64,000 nt of DNA, taken from NCBI RefSeq assembly GCF_900240845.1, contig NZ_OERU01000001.1, forward strand, positions 248,001 through 312,000. The letters run 5' to 3'. This document shows, piece after piece, positions 52,237-61,407 of this stretch. Positions within the stretch are counted from its first letter, which is position 1. Each line of letters starts with the position of its first letter. Source of the stretch: Peptostreptococcus faecalis. GTDB taxonomy: Bacteria; Bacillota; Clostridia; Peptostreptococcales; Peptostreptococcaceae. Below the pieces are notes generated by a model, which had not been told where the DNA came from, ran no database searches, and was given only the letters and a program-made list of their open reading frames with translations. A program made the translations under genes and the position numbers.

Positions 52237-54440
52237 TATATTACTCCTTTTAACGACTTATCAAGAAGCACTCTACAAGAGTTTCCTACTACAAAAATAG
52301 TACTCATATTATGCATTACTGCACTCCAAAATACAGAAATATTACTAGTTGCGCCCAATACTAGACCAACTGTATTTATACCTATTACTAGCGCAAAATT
52401 TTGTTTTACAATTTCCATTGTCTTGTTTGATAGTCCCATAACTCTTGGAATCATCATAGGATCATCAGCATTAATTACTATATCAGAAGTTTCGATAGCT
52501 ACATCCGTCGACTTGCTACCTAGAGATATACCTACATTAGAATATGATAGCGCTGGAGCATCATTTATTCCATCTCCAACCATTATCACACCTGTTCCCT
52601 CTGATTTCATTCTCAGTATCTCATCAGCCTTGTCTTCTGGCAGAAGCTCTGCTCTATATGAATCTGCATTTACTTTACTAGCTACTAACTTTGCCTGTTT
52701 TTTCATATCTCCAGTAAGCATTACAACTTCATTTATTCCATTAGATCTCATCATATTTATAGCTCTTTTAATATTTTTTCTAGGTTTATCAAAAGCAGAT
52801 AATACCCCAATAAAATCAGATCCATATGATACGTATATAGGTGTAGATCCACTTGCAAAATCTATCGCCTCTTTACTAGGATAAATTCCATTTTCATTCA
52901 TGAACTTTAGATTTCCTACTCTGACTATTTCTCCATCTACATCAGTATATGTACCTCTTCCAACAACAGTTTCTATTACACCATGCTTTGGTATTTCTAT
53001 TCCCAACAATTTTCCATATTCCAAAACACAATAAGAAAGTGGATGTGAAGAAGATTCTTCCGCTGCACATGCATATCTAACCAGTTCTCTTTCTGTATAT
53101 TTTTCATCTACATATGTGTCTTTTATTTTTGGTTTTCCCTCTGTTATTGTTCCTGTCTTATCAAATATAATTGTATCTGTCAGGGTAAGCTGTTCTATAA
53201 ACGCACCACCCTTTATAAGAACTCCATTTTTAACAGAATTATTAATAGATGCTGAAAACGCAGTTGCAGTAGATAGTTTTATACCACAAGAATAGTCTAT
53301 TACCAACATATTAAGAGCTTTTGTAGTGTTTCTAGTAACGCCGTATACCACTGCACTAAGCAAAAGATTCAGCGGTACTAAATAATTAGAAAATTTATCG
53401 GCATACTTCTGAATTGGAGCCTGCTGTGTTGCACTATTTTCAACTAAATCTATTATTCTAGAGATAACTGTGTCATCTCCTACCTTTTCAGCCTTTACAG
53501 TTATTGTTCCATTTTTAATCAGTCCACCTGCAAAAACTTTTTCTTTTTCCTTTTTTATGACAGGTAAGTATTCACCTGATACAGAGCTCAAGTCTACAAT
53601 AGCTTCTCCATCTACAACTTCTCCGTCAACACATATCTTTTCTCCAGTATGTATTACTACCAAGTCATCTTTTCTTACCTTATCAATACTACACTTGTTT
53701 ATACTTCCATCTTTTTCTATTTTCCAAGTAGTATCATGTTCTAAATTCAAAAGATCTTTTATAGAACTTCTAGTTTTTTCAACTGTATATGCTGTCATAA
53801 ATTCAGCAATATCAGATAAAGCTATTATTGTAAGCGCAGATATGCTATTTCCTAGCATTAAGCTTGCAAGAATTGATGTTACTGTCAAAAAGTCTGCGTT
53901 AGGTCTTTTTGTATCGACCAATCCATCCCATGCCGTCTTGAATAATGGTGAAGTAAGACCTAAACTAGCTAATGCAGGCACAGTCAAGAATTTGTCATAT
54001 ATTTTACCTGTTGGAATCACAGGAGCACTTCCAAATATTTTTGTTCCAAGCATTACAGTTCCATTAAAAACTAATCTTGCTAACAGCTTTTTTGAGGAAG
54101 CCTCTTCTGTATCATATTTTCCTTTTAACTCATTATTTTTTTCTTCCACATAATTTTTATAAATGTCTAGCGAAAAACCTTCAACGACATTGTCTATTAC
54201 TTCTATTAAATCTGAAATATTTTCCGTATCGTCTACTTCATCATATTTAACTAAAATTGTTTCAGTAATCGAATTTATTTCTACATGATTAATATAATAT
54301 ATTTCTTTTATTTGATTTACTAGTTCCTTATATATAGCTTTTCCATATCTAAGACCACTGTATTTTAATCTCAATCTACCTTTTGTATTAGATATGCTTA
54401 TACCATTTAACGTAAAAACATTGTTTCCTGATTGAATCAA
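52236..54440 (-). CDS. P1B-type metal-transporting ATPase, P1B-6-like (FezB candidate)
   Basis: 734 residues. The N-terminal HMA_2-like domain has KGRLRLK (residues 20-26) and no CxxC. Actuator loop SGEYLPV, phosphorylation DKTGT (Asp427), HP motif SSSHPLS and GDGINDAPAL are present. The membrane metal motif is YSCGIK (383-388) instead of CPC. SCG-type motifs belong, as I recall, to the P1B-6 group, which includes the ferrosome ATPase FezB and is linked to iron. Start TTG 54440 follows GGAGG by 8 bases. Metal specificity is inferred. Confidence 0.85.
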   Translation of the reverse strand: MIQSGNNVFTLNGISISNTKGRLRLKYSGLRYGKAIYKELVNQIKEIYYINHVEINSITETILVKYDEVDDTENISDLIEVIDNVVEGFSLDIYKNYVEEKNNELKGKYDTEEASSKKLLARLVFNGTVMLGTKIFGSAPVIPTGKIYDKFLTVPALASLGLTSPLFKTAWDGLVDTKRPNADFLTVTSILASLMLGNSISALTIIALSDIAEFMTAYTVEKTRSSIKDLLNLEHDTTWKIEKDGSINKCSIDKVRKDDLVVIHTGEKICVDGEVVDGEAIVDLSSVSGEYLPVIKKEKEKVFAGGLIKNGTITVKAEKVGDDTVISRIIDLVENSATQQAPIQKYADKFSNYLVPLNLLLSAVVYGVTRNTTKALNMLVIDYSCGIKLSTATAFSASINNSVKNGVLIKGGAFIEQLTLTDTIIFDKTGTITEGKPKIKDTYVDEKYTERELVRYACAAEESSSHPLSYCVLEYGKLLGIEIPKHGVIETVVGRGTYTDVDGEIVRVGNLKFMNENGIYPSKEAIDFASGSTPIYVSYGSDFIGVLSAFDKPRKNIKRAINMMRSNGINEVVMLTGDMKKQAKLVASKVNADSYRAELLPEDKADEILRMKSEGTGVIMVGDGINDAPALSYSNVGISLGSKSTDVAIETSDIVINADDPMMIPRVMGLSNKTMEIVKQNFALVIGINTVGLVLGATSNISVFWSAVMHNMSTIFVVGNSCRVLLDKSLKGVI

Positions 54441-54470
54441 ATATATATCCTCCTTATTAAAGTATTATAT

Positions 54471-54854
54471 TTAATTTTTTCCTTCAATATGTTTGTCTAG
54501 TATTCCAAAAAGAATTTCTTTTGCCTCTTCTTCTGATTTACCAGTCAAACTATTTATAACAGCCACATTAGTAACTACTAAATTTTTTATACTCTTAATC
54601 CAATTTATAATTTTTTGCGAACTGGTCTTTTTATTATCATATGTTATCAAAACAGTTCCTATTACAAAATTAAATTTCACATCTTCTATTCCGTCTAATC
54701 TCTCTATTGCTTCTATAGCATATTGTTGATAATTTGCCGCCTCTTTGGGCAATTTTTTATAATTATTAACCTTCAATCTAAGTCTTCCAGGTAAGTCTGA
54801 TAGTACTTCAAATTTAAAAAATAAGTTAAAAATAGCCGCTTTCAAACTAAACAT
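54471..54854 (-). CDS. HMA_2-like domain protein (single domain)
   Basis: 127 residues. FEVLSDLPGRLRLKVNNYKKLPKEA, then an alpha-beta pattern ending VIGTVLITYDNK, the same signature as its neighbours. The first 12 residues are hydrophobic (LKAAIFNLFF) and may attach it to the membrane. No cysteines suited to metal binding. AAGGAG is 12 bases before ATG, a long spacing. It lies between the 55511 gene and the ATPase, all in one direction. Confidence 0.7.
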   Translation of the reverse strand: MFSLKAAIFNLFFKFEVLSDLPGRLRLKVNNYKKLPKEAANYQQYAIEAIERLDGIEDVKFNFVIGTVLITYDNKKTSSQKIINWIKSIKNLVVTNVAVINSLTGKSEEEAKEILFGILDKHIEGKN

Positions 54855-54920
54855 TAATTGATATTTCTCCTTTTATATTGATTTTAAGAATTTGTATCTA
54901 TAGAATTTGTTATTACTAAT

Positions 54921-55511
54921 TTATTCTAAAAATAACCTTGAACTCCACCACAATAAAGTTGGATATCCAGGAGTTCTATTTAATCCAAATCTTTTTATAT
55001 CATAAATAGCTCCTACTATAAAAAGTACTGCTACTAAAGATTTCACATCAAATAATCCACCTGTAAAATCATACAATCCATTATTAACTGCAGACATAAA
55101 AGAATCCGACTCTTTTTTTACAGTAGAAACTCTACCTTCATCGATAAACTTATCTATACCTAATAGCTTTATAACAGCACCTTCAATAGTTTGAGCATCT
55201 ACCTGAGAGCTATCATATTCTATCAAAATAGTTCCTGTGATTATATTTATTTCACATTTTTTAATGACTGGTATTTTTTTTATTTGAGAAATTAAGCTTT
55301 CTGAAACAGCTTCATTAGATTTTACTATAGGAGCAAAAAATCTAACTCTTCCTTCAATTGAGCTTTTGACTTCTAGTGCATTTTTAAAAGATGGTAGCTT
55401 TAATGTGTTTCCATTCTTTGTATTTTTTAACTCCTCTTTATTTCTATTCATAGAATTTAGAAATAAACAAAGCGTCAAAAAAATTGATGCTCTTCTGCTT
55501 ATCAATGTCAT
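54921..55511 (-). CDS. HMA_2-like protein with C-terminal membrane segment (first gene of the cluster)
   Basis: 196 residues. After a hydrophobic N-terminal stretch (RRASIFLTLCLFLNSM) comes an HMA_2-like domain with EGRVRFFAP (near residues 53-61) and ITGTILIEYDSS. Residues 145-190 contain one hydrophobic helix (VKSLVAVLFIVGAIYDI) and end LLWWSSRLFLE. GGAGG precedes ATG 55511. It heads the five-gene cluster. FezA-like membrane protein is one possibility; sequence alone does not settle it. Confidence 0.68.
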   Translation of the reverse strand: MTLISRRASIFLTLCLFLNSMNRNKEELKNTKNGNTLKLPSFKNALEVKSSIEGRVRFFAPIVKSNEAVSESLISQIKKIPVIKKCEINIITGTILIEYDSSQVDAQTIEGAVIKLLGIDKFIDEGRVSTVKKESDSFMSAVNNGLYDFTGGLFDVKSLVAVLFIVGAIYDIKRFGLNRTPGYPTLLWWSSRLFLE

Positions 55512-55596
55512 AATAGTACCTCCTTATTTTATTAAACTTCTTTAGTAAGTTCATTTAAATTCCGTCCAATAACTTTTTTTATTTAATATTCATGTA

Positions 55597-55626
55597 ATTA
55601 TACCATTTTTTATTATCAATTGTAAA
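55597..55626 (-). promoter_or_regulatory. Promoter of the P-type ATPase cluster
   Basis: On the minus strand TTTACA (55626-55621) and TATAAT (55602-55597) are separated by 18 bases. The spacer contains TTGATAAT, a Fur-like half-site, but the second half is poor (9 of 15 matches overall). The rest of 55627-55775 shows no gene. Confidence 0.55.
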
Positions 55627-55775
55627 TATTATTTTTATTTTTCTTTTGAAAAATCAACATCTCTTATTCTCAATTGAGTCGATATATATTGAAATATTAT
55701 TTAATAAATAGTGTAATATTATTCATCATTAAATGCACTCGAAAATCATTTCTATTATAATAATTATAACACTGA

Positions 55776-56600
55776 TTATAAACTTTTCAACAACTCGATT
55801 TCTTTTTTGTAGCCTTCAAAATCATTAGGTGTTTCTAAAATCATAGGCAGATTTTTTAAATACGGATGATTCACAACTTTTTTAAAAGTGTCTATCCCTA
55901 AATACCCTTCTCCTATTTTTTCATGTCTATCTTTATGCGATCCAACTGGGTTTTTACTATCATTAACATGGAGAGCTTTCAACTTTTCTATACCTACTAC
56001 ATTATCGAACTCTTCTATTACTTTATCCAGATCATTTGCTATATCGTATCCACCATCACTTACATGACAAGTATCTAAGCATACTCCTATTTTTTCTTTT
56101 AGATTAACTCTTTTTATTATCTCTGCAATTTCCTCAAAATTTCTTCCTACTTCCGTACCTTTTCCAGCCATAGTTTCAAGAAGAACAGTTGTAGTCATAT
56201 CTTCAGTCAATACTTCATTTAACATATCAGAGATCAACGCTATTCCTTTTTCACTTCCTTGTTTTACATGACTTCCAGGATGAAAATTATAGTAATTCCC
56301 CGGTATAAGTTCCAATCTCTCCAAGTCTTCTTTCATGGCTTGAAGTGCAAATTCTCTAGTCTTTTCTGTAGCACTTGCTGCATTTAATGTGTACGGTGCA
56401 TGAGCCACAAGTTTTGCAAAATTATTTTCTTCTAAATATTTATTAAAAGCATTTATATCATCCATATCTATTTCCTTTGCTTTTCCACCCCTAGGATTTC
56501 TAGTGAAAAAAGAAAATGTTGTTGCATTCATAGCCTTCGCTTCCTCTGCCATTGGCAAGAATCCTTTCGCTACTGAAAGGTGTGCCCCTATATCTATCAT
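55776..56600 (-). CDS. nfo: Deoxyribonuclease IV (endonuclease IV)
   Basis: 274 residues of the TIM-barrel AP endonuclease family. [10 protein letters not shown] at the start, [52 protein letters not shown] and [22 protein letters not shown] provide the three-zinc ligands. It cuts DNA 5' of abasic sites. AGGTAAAA is a modest RBS. Stands alone. Confidence 0.96.
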   Translation of the reverse strand: MIDIGAHLSVAKGFLPMAEEAKAMNATTFSFFTRNPRGGKAKEIDMDDINAFNKYLEENNFAKLVAHAPYTLNAASATEKTREFALQAMKEDLERLELIPGNYYNFHPGSHVKQGSEKGIALISDMLNEVLTEDMTTTVLLETMAGKGTEVGRNFEEIAEIIKRVNLKEKIGVCLDTCHVSDGGYDIANDLDKVIEEFDNVVGIEKLKALHVNDSKNPVGSHKDRHEKIGEGYLGIDTFKKVVNHPYLKNLPMILETPNDFEGYKKEIELLKSL

Positions 56601-56858
56601 AATTTTACCTCCATATATATTAAGCTTATTTTTTTATGTATTTTTTGTTTGATACATTTTTTTCTATAGTTGTTTTAAATACCCATATTTATGTTATTTA
56701 AGTAAAAAAATAAACTTAAAATAAAGCAAATTTTCTAGAATTTTTTTTAAAAAATGAATATTGTCTTTTCTCTTGGGTATAATTAGTATCATAAGAAATT
56801 AAATAAGCCTAGCAATAACGCTAGACAAAAATATAAATGATAACTTGGAGGAAATAAT

Positions 56859-57365
56859 ATGGAAAAGAGATCGGTTACAACTTTTGCAGGAAACCCTGTA
56901 ACATTACTAGGAAAAGAAATAAAGGTAGGAGATAAGGCTCCTGATTTCACATGTCTTAATGCTGACTTAAGTCCTTTTTCTTTAGCAGATGTTGAAGGAA
57001 AGGTTAAGCTTATAAGTGTTGTACCTTCAGTAGATACTGGCGTTTGTGAATTACAGACAATCAGATTTAACAAAGAAGCTGCAGAACTGAAAGACACTGC
57101 AATAATAACTATAAGCTGTGACTTACCATTTGCTCAGGCAAGATTTTGTGGTGCAAAAGATATAGAAAATGCAATTGTAGTTTCTGATTATAAGGATACT
57201 TCTTTCGGAGTTAACTACGGATTTTTAATGGAAGAATTCAGACTTCTTAACAGAGGTATTGTAGTAATCGACAAGGATAATGTTGTTAGATACGTTGAAT
57301 ATGTATCAGAAAACACTAACCACCCTGATTACGATAAAGCATTAGAAGCTGTAAAATCACTTTAA
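56859..57365 (+). CDS. tpx: Thiol peroxidase
   Basis: 168 residues, atypical 2-Cys peroxiredoxin. Reduces peroxides using thioredoxin. VPSVDTGVCELQT carries the peroxidatic Cys (near 60) and ARFCGAKD the resolving Cys (near 94). GGAGG precedes ATG. A TATAAT at 56778-56783 is the likely -10; the -35 is unclear. trxB at 32315 is the probable reductant source. The 56601-56777 stretch holds no gene. Confidence 0.96.
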   Translation: MEKRSVTTFAGNPVTLLGKEIKVGDKAPDFTCLNADLSPFSLADVEGKVKLISVVPSVDTGVCELQTIRFNKEAAELKDTAIITISCDLPFAQARFCGAKDIENAIVVSDYKDTSFGVNYGFLMEEFRLLNRGIVVIDKDNVVRYVEYVSENTNHPDYDKALEAVKSL

Positions 57366-57412
57366 TCTTAAGACAAATACATATTACCAAATTAAAAGCC
57401 AAAATAAATAAG

Positions 57413-57447
57413 AAAAAAATGATGGGTATGCCCCATCATTTTTTTTG
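57413..57447. terminator. Bidirectional terminator after tpx
   Basis: AAAAAATGATGGG pairs with CCCATCATTTTTT around a short loop; eight T follow on the plus strand. Confidence 0.9.
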
Positions 57448-57516
57448 TACTTATTTTGATTTTTATGCTGATTTATATTTGTTGTATTTATTTATATTAT
57501 TATACTAATTTGTATT

Positions 57517-59154
57517 TTATTTTGATATTTTTTTAAAAAATCTTCTAAGTCTAAATGAACATATCAAGCAAAGCAGTAAAAATAAAACTAATATCCCTAC
57601 AATCATAGGTATTGCACCTATTGCTTCTGCCAGAACAATAATCATTGTAAGTAGAAAAACAACAACAAATATCGCTGGTAAAATTATTAGAAAAGTAGTC
57701 GTCTTACTCATTCTAGAATTTATCTCAGTAATATTTTGCCAATCTGTCAATACATTGTTATAATCATACATCAACCACTGTGATGATATGAAGAAATAAG
57801 TAGTCAGATAAATAACTATACTTATAACTATACTCATAACATCAACTCCAAGGTAAATTAATGCTCCTAATAAAAGTAACACGGGTAGTATAGATGAAAC
57901 TACAACAGAAAACTTTAATTTCTTTAAAAAATAACTTTTCCTATCCATAGGTAAACTCTTTATATAGTCATAATTTTTACCATCCAAAGATATCATTATA
58001 CTCGGCAATCCCGTTGCACCAAAACTTAATAGTATCGCGATAAAAAATCCAATAGCTACACCTACAAGCAAATTATTCTGTGCTATAATTTCCATAAATT
58101 CGCCGCCGTCACTTCCTCTGCTTGCAGAAAATACCATAATAGCTGGGAATAAAAGAGGCATAAGCATCGATTGAGTGATAACATTATGATCTGAAATCAG
58201 CTTAAAATTATACTTCAAAAATGTGTTTTTAATCTTTGACCCCTTATTTTTTGGTGCCTTACCCTGTTTTTTATCATTTGCTTCTTCTTTTTTAATATTG
58301 TTAGTAGTTCCACCGCTTTTCTGAATTAAGTTGATATACCTATAGAAATGACCTTCTAGCCTTCCTGTAATTAACTTATACAAAAGCAGTGACACTAAAA
58401 GTATGCCTACCATAAGTAATATATGACCTATATTAGATAGAAAAATACTAGATAATAATCCGTATTTTGGATCGCCTCCACCTACCATTTTTTCCACAAA
58501 ATCTGATGCAAAATTCTGAAGCCATAAGATAACGCCGATGTTTAACACTAATACAACCGTGTTGATAACTGTCATTATACTCGTTTTAAATTTGGATAAT
58601 ACGGCAACTTTTGATAAAATATTTAAAAGTATCATATTCACAACAACTACTAAAATAGTGCATATCAAAAAGTCTACTATTCCATATAGAAGAGATATCG
58701 CCCCATATCCATTTTTAAAAAAGAATATAGTGATAAGAGGAACTATTGGTACTACTAGTTGCATTGCAACAAAGGACACCACTGCTAACTTTGCAGTATA
58801 TACAGTCTTTTCATTTATTGGCAATGGCATATACCACTGTGCGTCTTTGCTTTCATAAAATATATTAAAATAAATTGTAAAAGTCTGAAAAACAGCCATC
58901 ACTATAAAAAATGCTAACATATAATCCAACATAAATGGCGCCTTATCAAATGGTATCGGGAATAAAAATAAACTATATAAACCTAACACCAGTATCATTC
59001 CCAACATATAAGACTTATAAAATAAAGCCTTATACAATGCAGATTGATTTCCTTTGTATTTTTCAGATTGCTGCAGCTGCCTCGTTGCCATAGGATTTGC
59101 ATATAGTAAATTTATAAAAAATATCTTTTTAAAAACTTTATTAATTTTAAACAT
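57517..59154 (-). CDS. ABC exporter permease
   Basis: 545 residues with about 10-12 membrane segments, ABC-2-like. NEKTVYTAKLAVVSF and SLDGKNYDYIKSLPMDRKSYFLKK are the cytoplasmic signatures seen in such permeases. A lysine-rich linker (KKEEANDKKQGKAPKNKG) lies near the middle. ATG 59154 follows AGGTG. It starts 8 bases after the ATPase gene, so the two form one exporter. Substrate unknown. Confidence 0.8.
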   Translation of the reverse strand: MFKINKVFKKIFFINLLYANPMATRQLQQSEKYKGNQSALYKALFYKSYMLGMILVLGLYSLFLFPIPFDKAPFMLDYMLAFFIVMAVFQTFTIYFNIFYESKDAQWYMPLPINEKTVYTAKLAVVSFVAMQLVVPIVPLITIFFFKNGYGAISLLYGIVDFLICTILVVVVNMILLNILSKVAVLSKFKTSIMTVINTVVLVLNIGVILWLQNFASDFVEKMVGGGDPKYGLLSSIFLSNIGHILLMVGILLVSLLLYKLITGRLEGHFYRYINLIQKSGGTTNNIKKEEANDKKQGKAPKNKGSKIKNTFLKYNFKLISDHNVITQSMLMPLLFPAIMVFSASRGSDGGEFMEIIAQNNLLVGVAIGFFIAILLSFGATGLPSIMISLDGKNYDYIKSLPMDRKSYFLKKLKFSVVVSSILPVLLLLGALIYLGVDVMSIVISIVIYLTTYFFISSQWLMYDYNNVLTDWQNITEINSRMSKTTTFLIILPAIFVVVFLLTMIIVLAEAIGAIPMIVGILVLFLLLCLICSFRLRRFFKKISK

Positions 59155-59162
59155 AAGCACAC

Positions 59163-59924
59163 CTACTTTTCATTTTCTGGTTCGTTGACAATATCTATAG
59201 TATTTTCTGCTGAATTTACCATGCCCAAGTAAATTTCTTCTAGAGATCTTCCTGGATGTATTCCTCTTAACTCGTCCATTGTTCCAACAAACAGTAATTT
59301 CCCTTTGCTCAATATTCCAATTCTGTCACATAATTGCTCAGCTACTTCTAAAACGTGAGTTGAAAAAAGTACAGTATTACCCTCTTGTGCATGTTTTTTC
59401 ATAAGCTCTTTTAGATTATATGCGGACTGTGGATCCAATCCAGTCATAGGTTCATCGAGTATCCAAATTCTAGGATTTGGTAAAAGTGCTGCTATAAGAA
59501 AAGTTTTTTGTCTCATTCCGTGAGAAAAATCTTCAATTATACCATTAGCATTTTTTTTCATATCAAACTCTGAGTAAAGAAATTCTAACCTAGAATCTAC
59601 TTCATTTTCTGGAACTTCATATATATCAGCTATAAATCTCCAAAATTCCAAAGCTTGCATTTTTAAAAACATATCTGGTGAATCCGATACATAACCTATC
59701 ATTTTTTTAATTTCATTTCTATTTTTAGATAATTCTTTTTCATCTATCCAAATCTCTCCAATAGTAGGGTCTATAATACTTACCAGGGATTTGATAGTTG
59801 TCGATTTTCCTGCTCCATTATGACCTATAAGACCAAAAATTTCACCATCTTTAATGTCTAAACTTATGTCATTTAGTGCCAACTTATCTCCGTATTTCTT
59901 AGTTACATTTTTTATTGATATCAA
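59163..59924 (-). CDS. ABC transporter ATP-binding protein
   Basis: 253 residues. Walker A GHNGAGKSTT, signature FSHGMRQKT, Walker B IWILDEPMTGLD and switch STHV. It is the energising subunit of the permease at 57517. Start TTG 59924 follows GAGGTGAG by 4 bases; GTG 59933 is in frame but overlaps that site. The QueH fusion gene ends 3 bases before 59937, so read-through is likely. Confidence 0.92.
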   Translation of the reverse strand: MISIKNVTKKYGDKLALNDISLDIKDGEIFGLIGHNGAGKSTTIKSLVSIIDPTIGEIWIDEKELSKNRNEIKKMIGYVSDSPDMFLKMQALEFWRFIADIYEVPENEVDSRLEFLYSEFDMKKNANGIIEDFSHGMRQKTFLIAALLPNPRIWILDEPMTGLDPQSAYNLKELMKKHAQEGNTVLFSTHVLEVAEQLCDRIGILSKGKLLFVGTMDELRGIHPGRSLEEIYLGMVNSAENTIDIVNEPENEK

Positions 59925-59936
59925 TTTTCTCACCTC

Positions 59937-61112
59937 TTATTCAAAAATTATTTTTTCTATTTTTATATCGTGACTTTCGACTGGTACCTTGTCTATCATC
60001 TGCTTTTTTCTAATCAAAATTACTTTTTCTGCGTTTGAAACTTCTAAATATCTATCATAATATCCTCGTCCAAATCCCAGTCTATTTCCTTGTAAATCTA
60101 CTGTACAACATGGAACGATTATTAAATCAACTTCTTCTCTTTTTACCTCTTCCAATTTTTCTGGATCTGGCTCTGGTATGTCGAATTTACCAGGTCGTAA
60201 ATCATCTATAGAGTTAATCTCATATGTCAGCATTGTTTCTTTGTCAATGCAATAAGGCACGCATATTCTCTTACCTTCTTCTAATGCTCTTGTTATAAAT
60301 TTTGATGTATCTATCTCCGGATATACACCTACGTAAGAAAATATAGTGGATGCATTTTTGTATTCTTCGCTGCTACAAAGTTTTTCTATAATTATATCTT
60401 CCGCACTTATCATATAATTCTTATTAAGACTTTTATTCAAGTCGTTCATGCTCTCTCTTATTTTTTTCTTTTCTTGTTTTATTTCTCTTATCTCTGATTC
60501 CCTTTTTGAAAATACACACCCGCAATAATCCTGTCTATATAAGCCATAATTTTTTGCAATTTCACATGATCTCTTATATCCATTATTCTTCTTAAAATCA
60601 GATGGCAAATGATTTACACCTACTATTTCTCCAACTAATTCGCCTATTTCATTTAACTTTTGTGAATTTTTGTGAGGGCTGATTGTAAGAGTCGTTGTAA
60701 AATAGTCAAAATCAAATTCTTTTGCTATTTTTGCTGCTTCTTTCAATCTCATTTCATAGCACTTGATACATCTTTTTCCACCTTCTGGCTCATGTTCCAA
60801 CCCTTTAGCCATTTTGTAGAATTTATCAGTTTCATACTTCCCTTCAATCATTCGTATTAGATTTTTTGCGTCGGTTAATTCTATTATTTTTTGCTGTTCT
60901 TCTACTCTATACCAATACTCATCAGAAGGATAAATATTAGGATTATAATAAAAAACTGTTATTTCAAAGTAATTTGATAAATACTCTAAACAGTAGCTGC
61001 TACATGGTCCACAACAACTATGTAACAACAGCTTTGGTATTTTACCAATTTCTCGATTGATATCTATTATTTTTTCTAATTCTTTCTGAAAATTTTTTTT
61101 AATCTTATTCAC
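59937..61112 (-). CDS. queH: Fusion of QueH (epoxyqueuosine reductase) and 5-formyltetrahydrofolate cyclo-ligase
   Basis: 391 residues in one frame. Residues 1-205 are QueH: HSCCGPCSS (Cys33, 34, 37), CIKCYEMRL (Cys115, 118) and DYCGCVFSKRE, the cysteines that hold Fe-S/metal in QueH. Residues 215-391 are 5-formyl-THF cyclo-ligase (ThiL/FAU1 fold), with VPCCTVDLQGNRLGFGRGYYDRYL as its signature. The first makes queuosine in tRNA; the second recycles 5-formyl-THF. GTG 61112 follows AGGAAG and matches usual QueH starts; the frame extends to 61199. Confidence 0.88.
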   Translation of the reverse strand: MNKIKKNFQKELEKIIDINREIGKIPKLLLHSCCGPCSSYCLEYLSNYFEITVFYYNPNIYPSDEYWYRVEEQQKIIELTDAKNLIRMIEGKYETDKFYKMAKGLEHEPEGGKRCIKCYEMRLKEAAKIAKEFDFDYFTTTLTISPHKNSQKLNEIGELVGEIVGVNHLPSDFKKNNGYKRSCEIAKNYGLYRQDYCGCVFSKRESEIREIKQEKKKIRESMNDLNKSLNKNYMISAEDIIIEKLCSSEEYKNASTIFSYVGVYPEIDTSKFITRALEEGKRICVPYCIDKETMLTYEINSIDDLRPGKFDIPEPDPEKLEEVKREEVDLIIVPCCTVDLQGNRLGFGRGYYDRYLEVSNAEKVILIRKKQMIDKVPVESHDIKIEKIIFE

Positions 61113-61163
61113 TATTATCTTCCTACCTTTTTGAATCAAATTTATATTAGTTTCTATATCTAG

Positions 61164-61203
61164 TGGAATCAATCGCCCAGATTTAATGGAATCAATCACC
61201 CAG
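61164..61203. repeat. 17-bp direct repeat upstream of the QueH fusion gene
   Basis: TGGAATCAATCGCCCAG (61164-61180) and TGGAATCAATCACCCAG (61187-61203) differ at one base, 23 bases apart. A pair of regulator sites or a small duplication. Confidence 0.7.
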
Positions 61204-61356
61204 TTAAATTCAATTGTAGAATACTATCTTTCGCCTACATTGCTAATTTAATATTAATATCTAACAATTATAACACATAACATATTTCATAATATATTCT
61301 TGCTTAAATAAATTTAAACTTTTATTTCACAAAATACATCATTTTGTTTTATAATT

Positions 61357-61365
61357 TGGTATAAT
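61357..61365 (+). promoter_or_regulatory. Extended -10 promoter of ppaC
   Basis: TGGTATAAT at 61357-61365 is a TGn extended -10. No good -35 is seen. Confidence 0.6.
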
Positions 61366-61407
61366 ATTTAATGTATAAGTTTTAAAAATAGAAGGGAGAA
61401 ATTTAAT

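Noticed and set aside
61113-61260. preQ1 riboswitch before the QueH fusion
   Set aside because: No hairpin with the C-rich loop and A-rich tail is found; there is only a 17-bp direct repeat.
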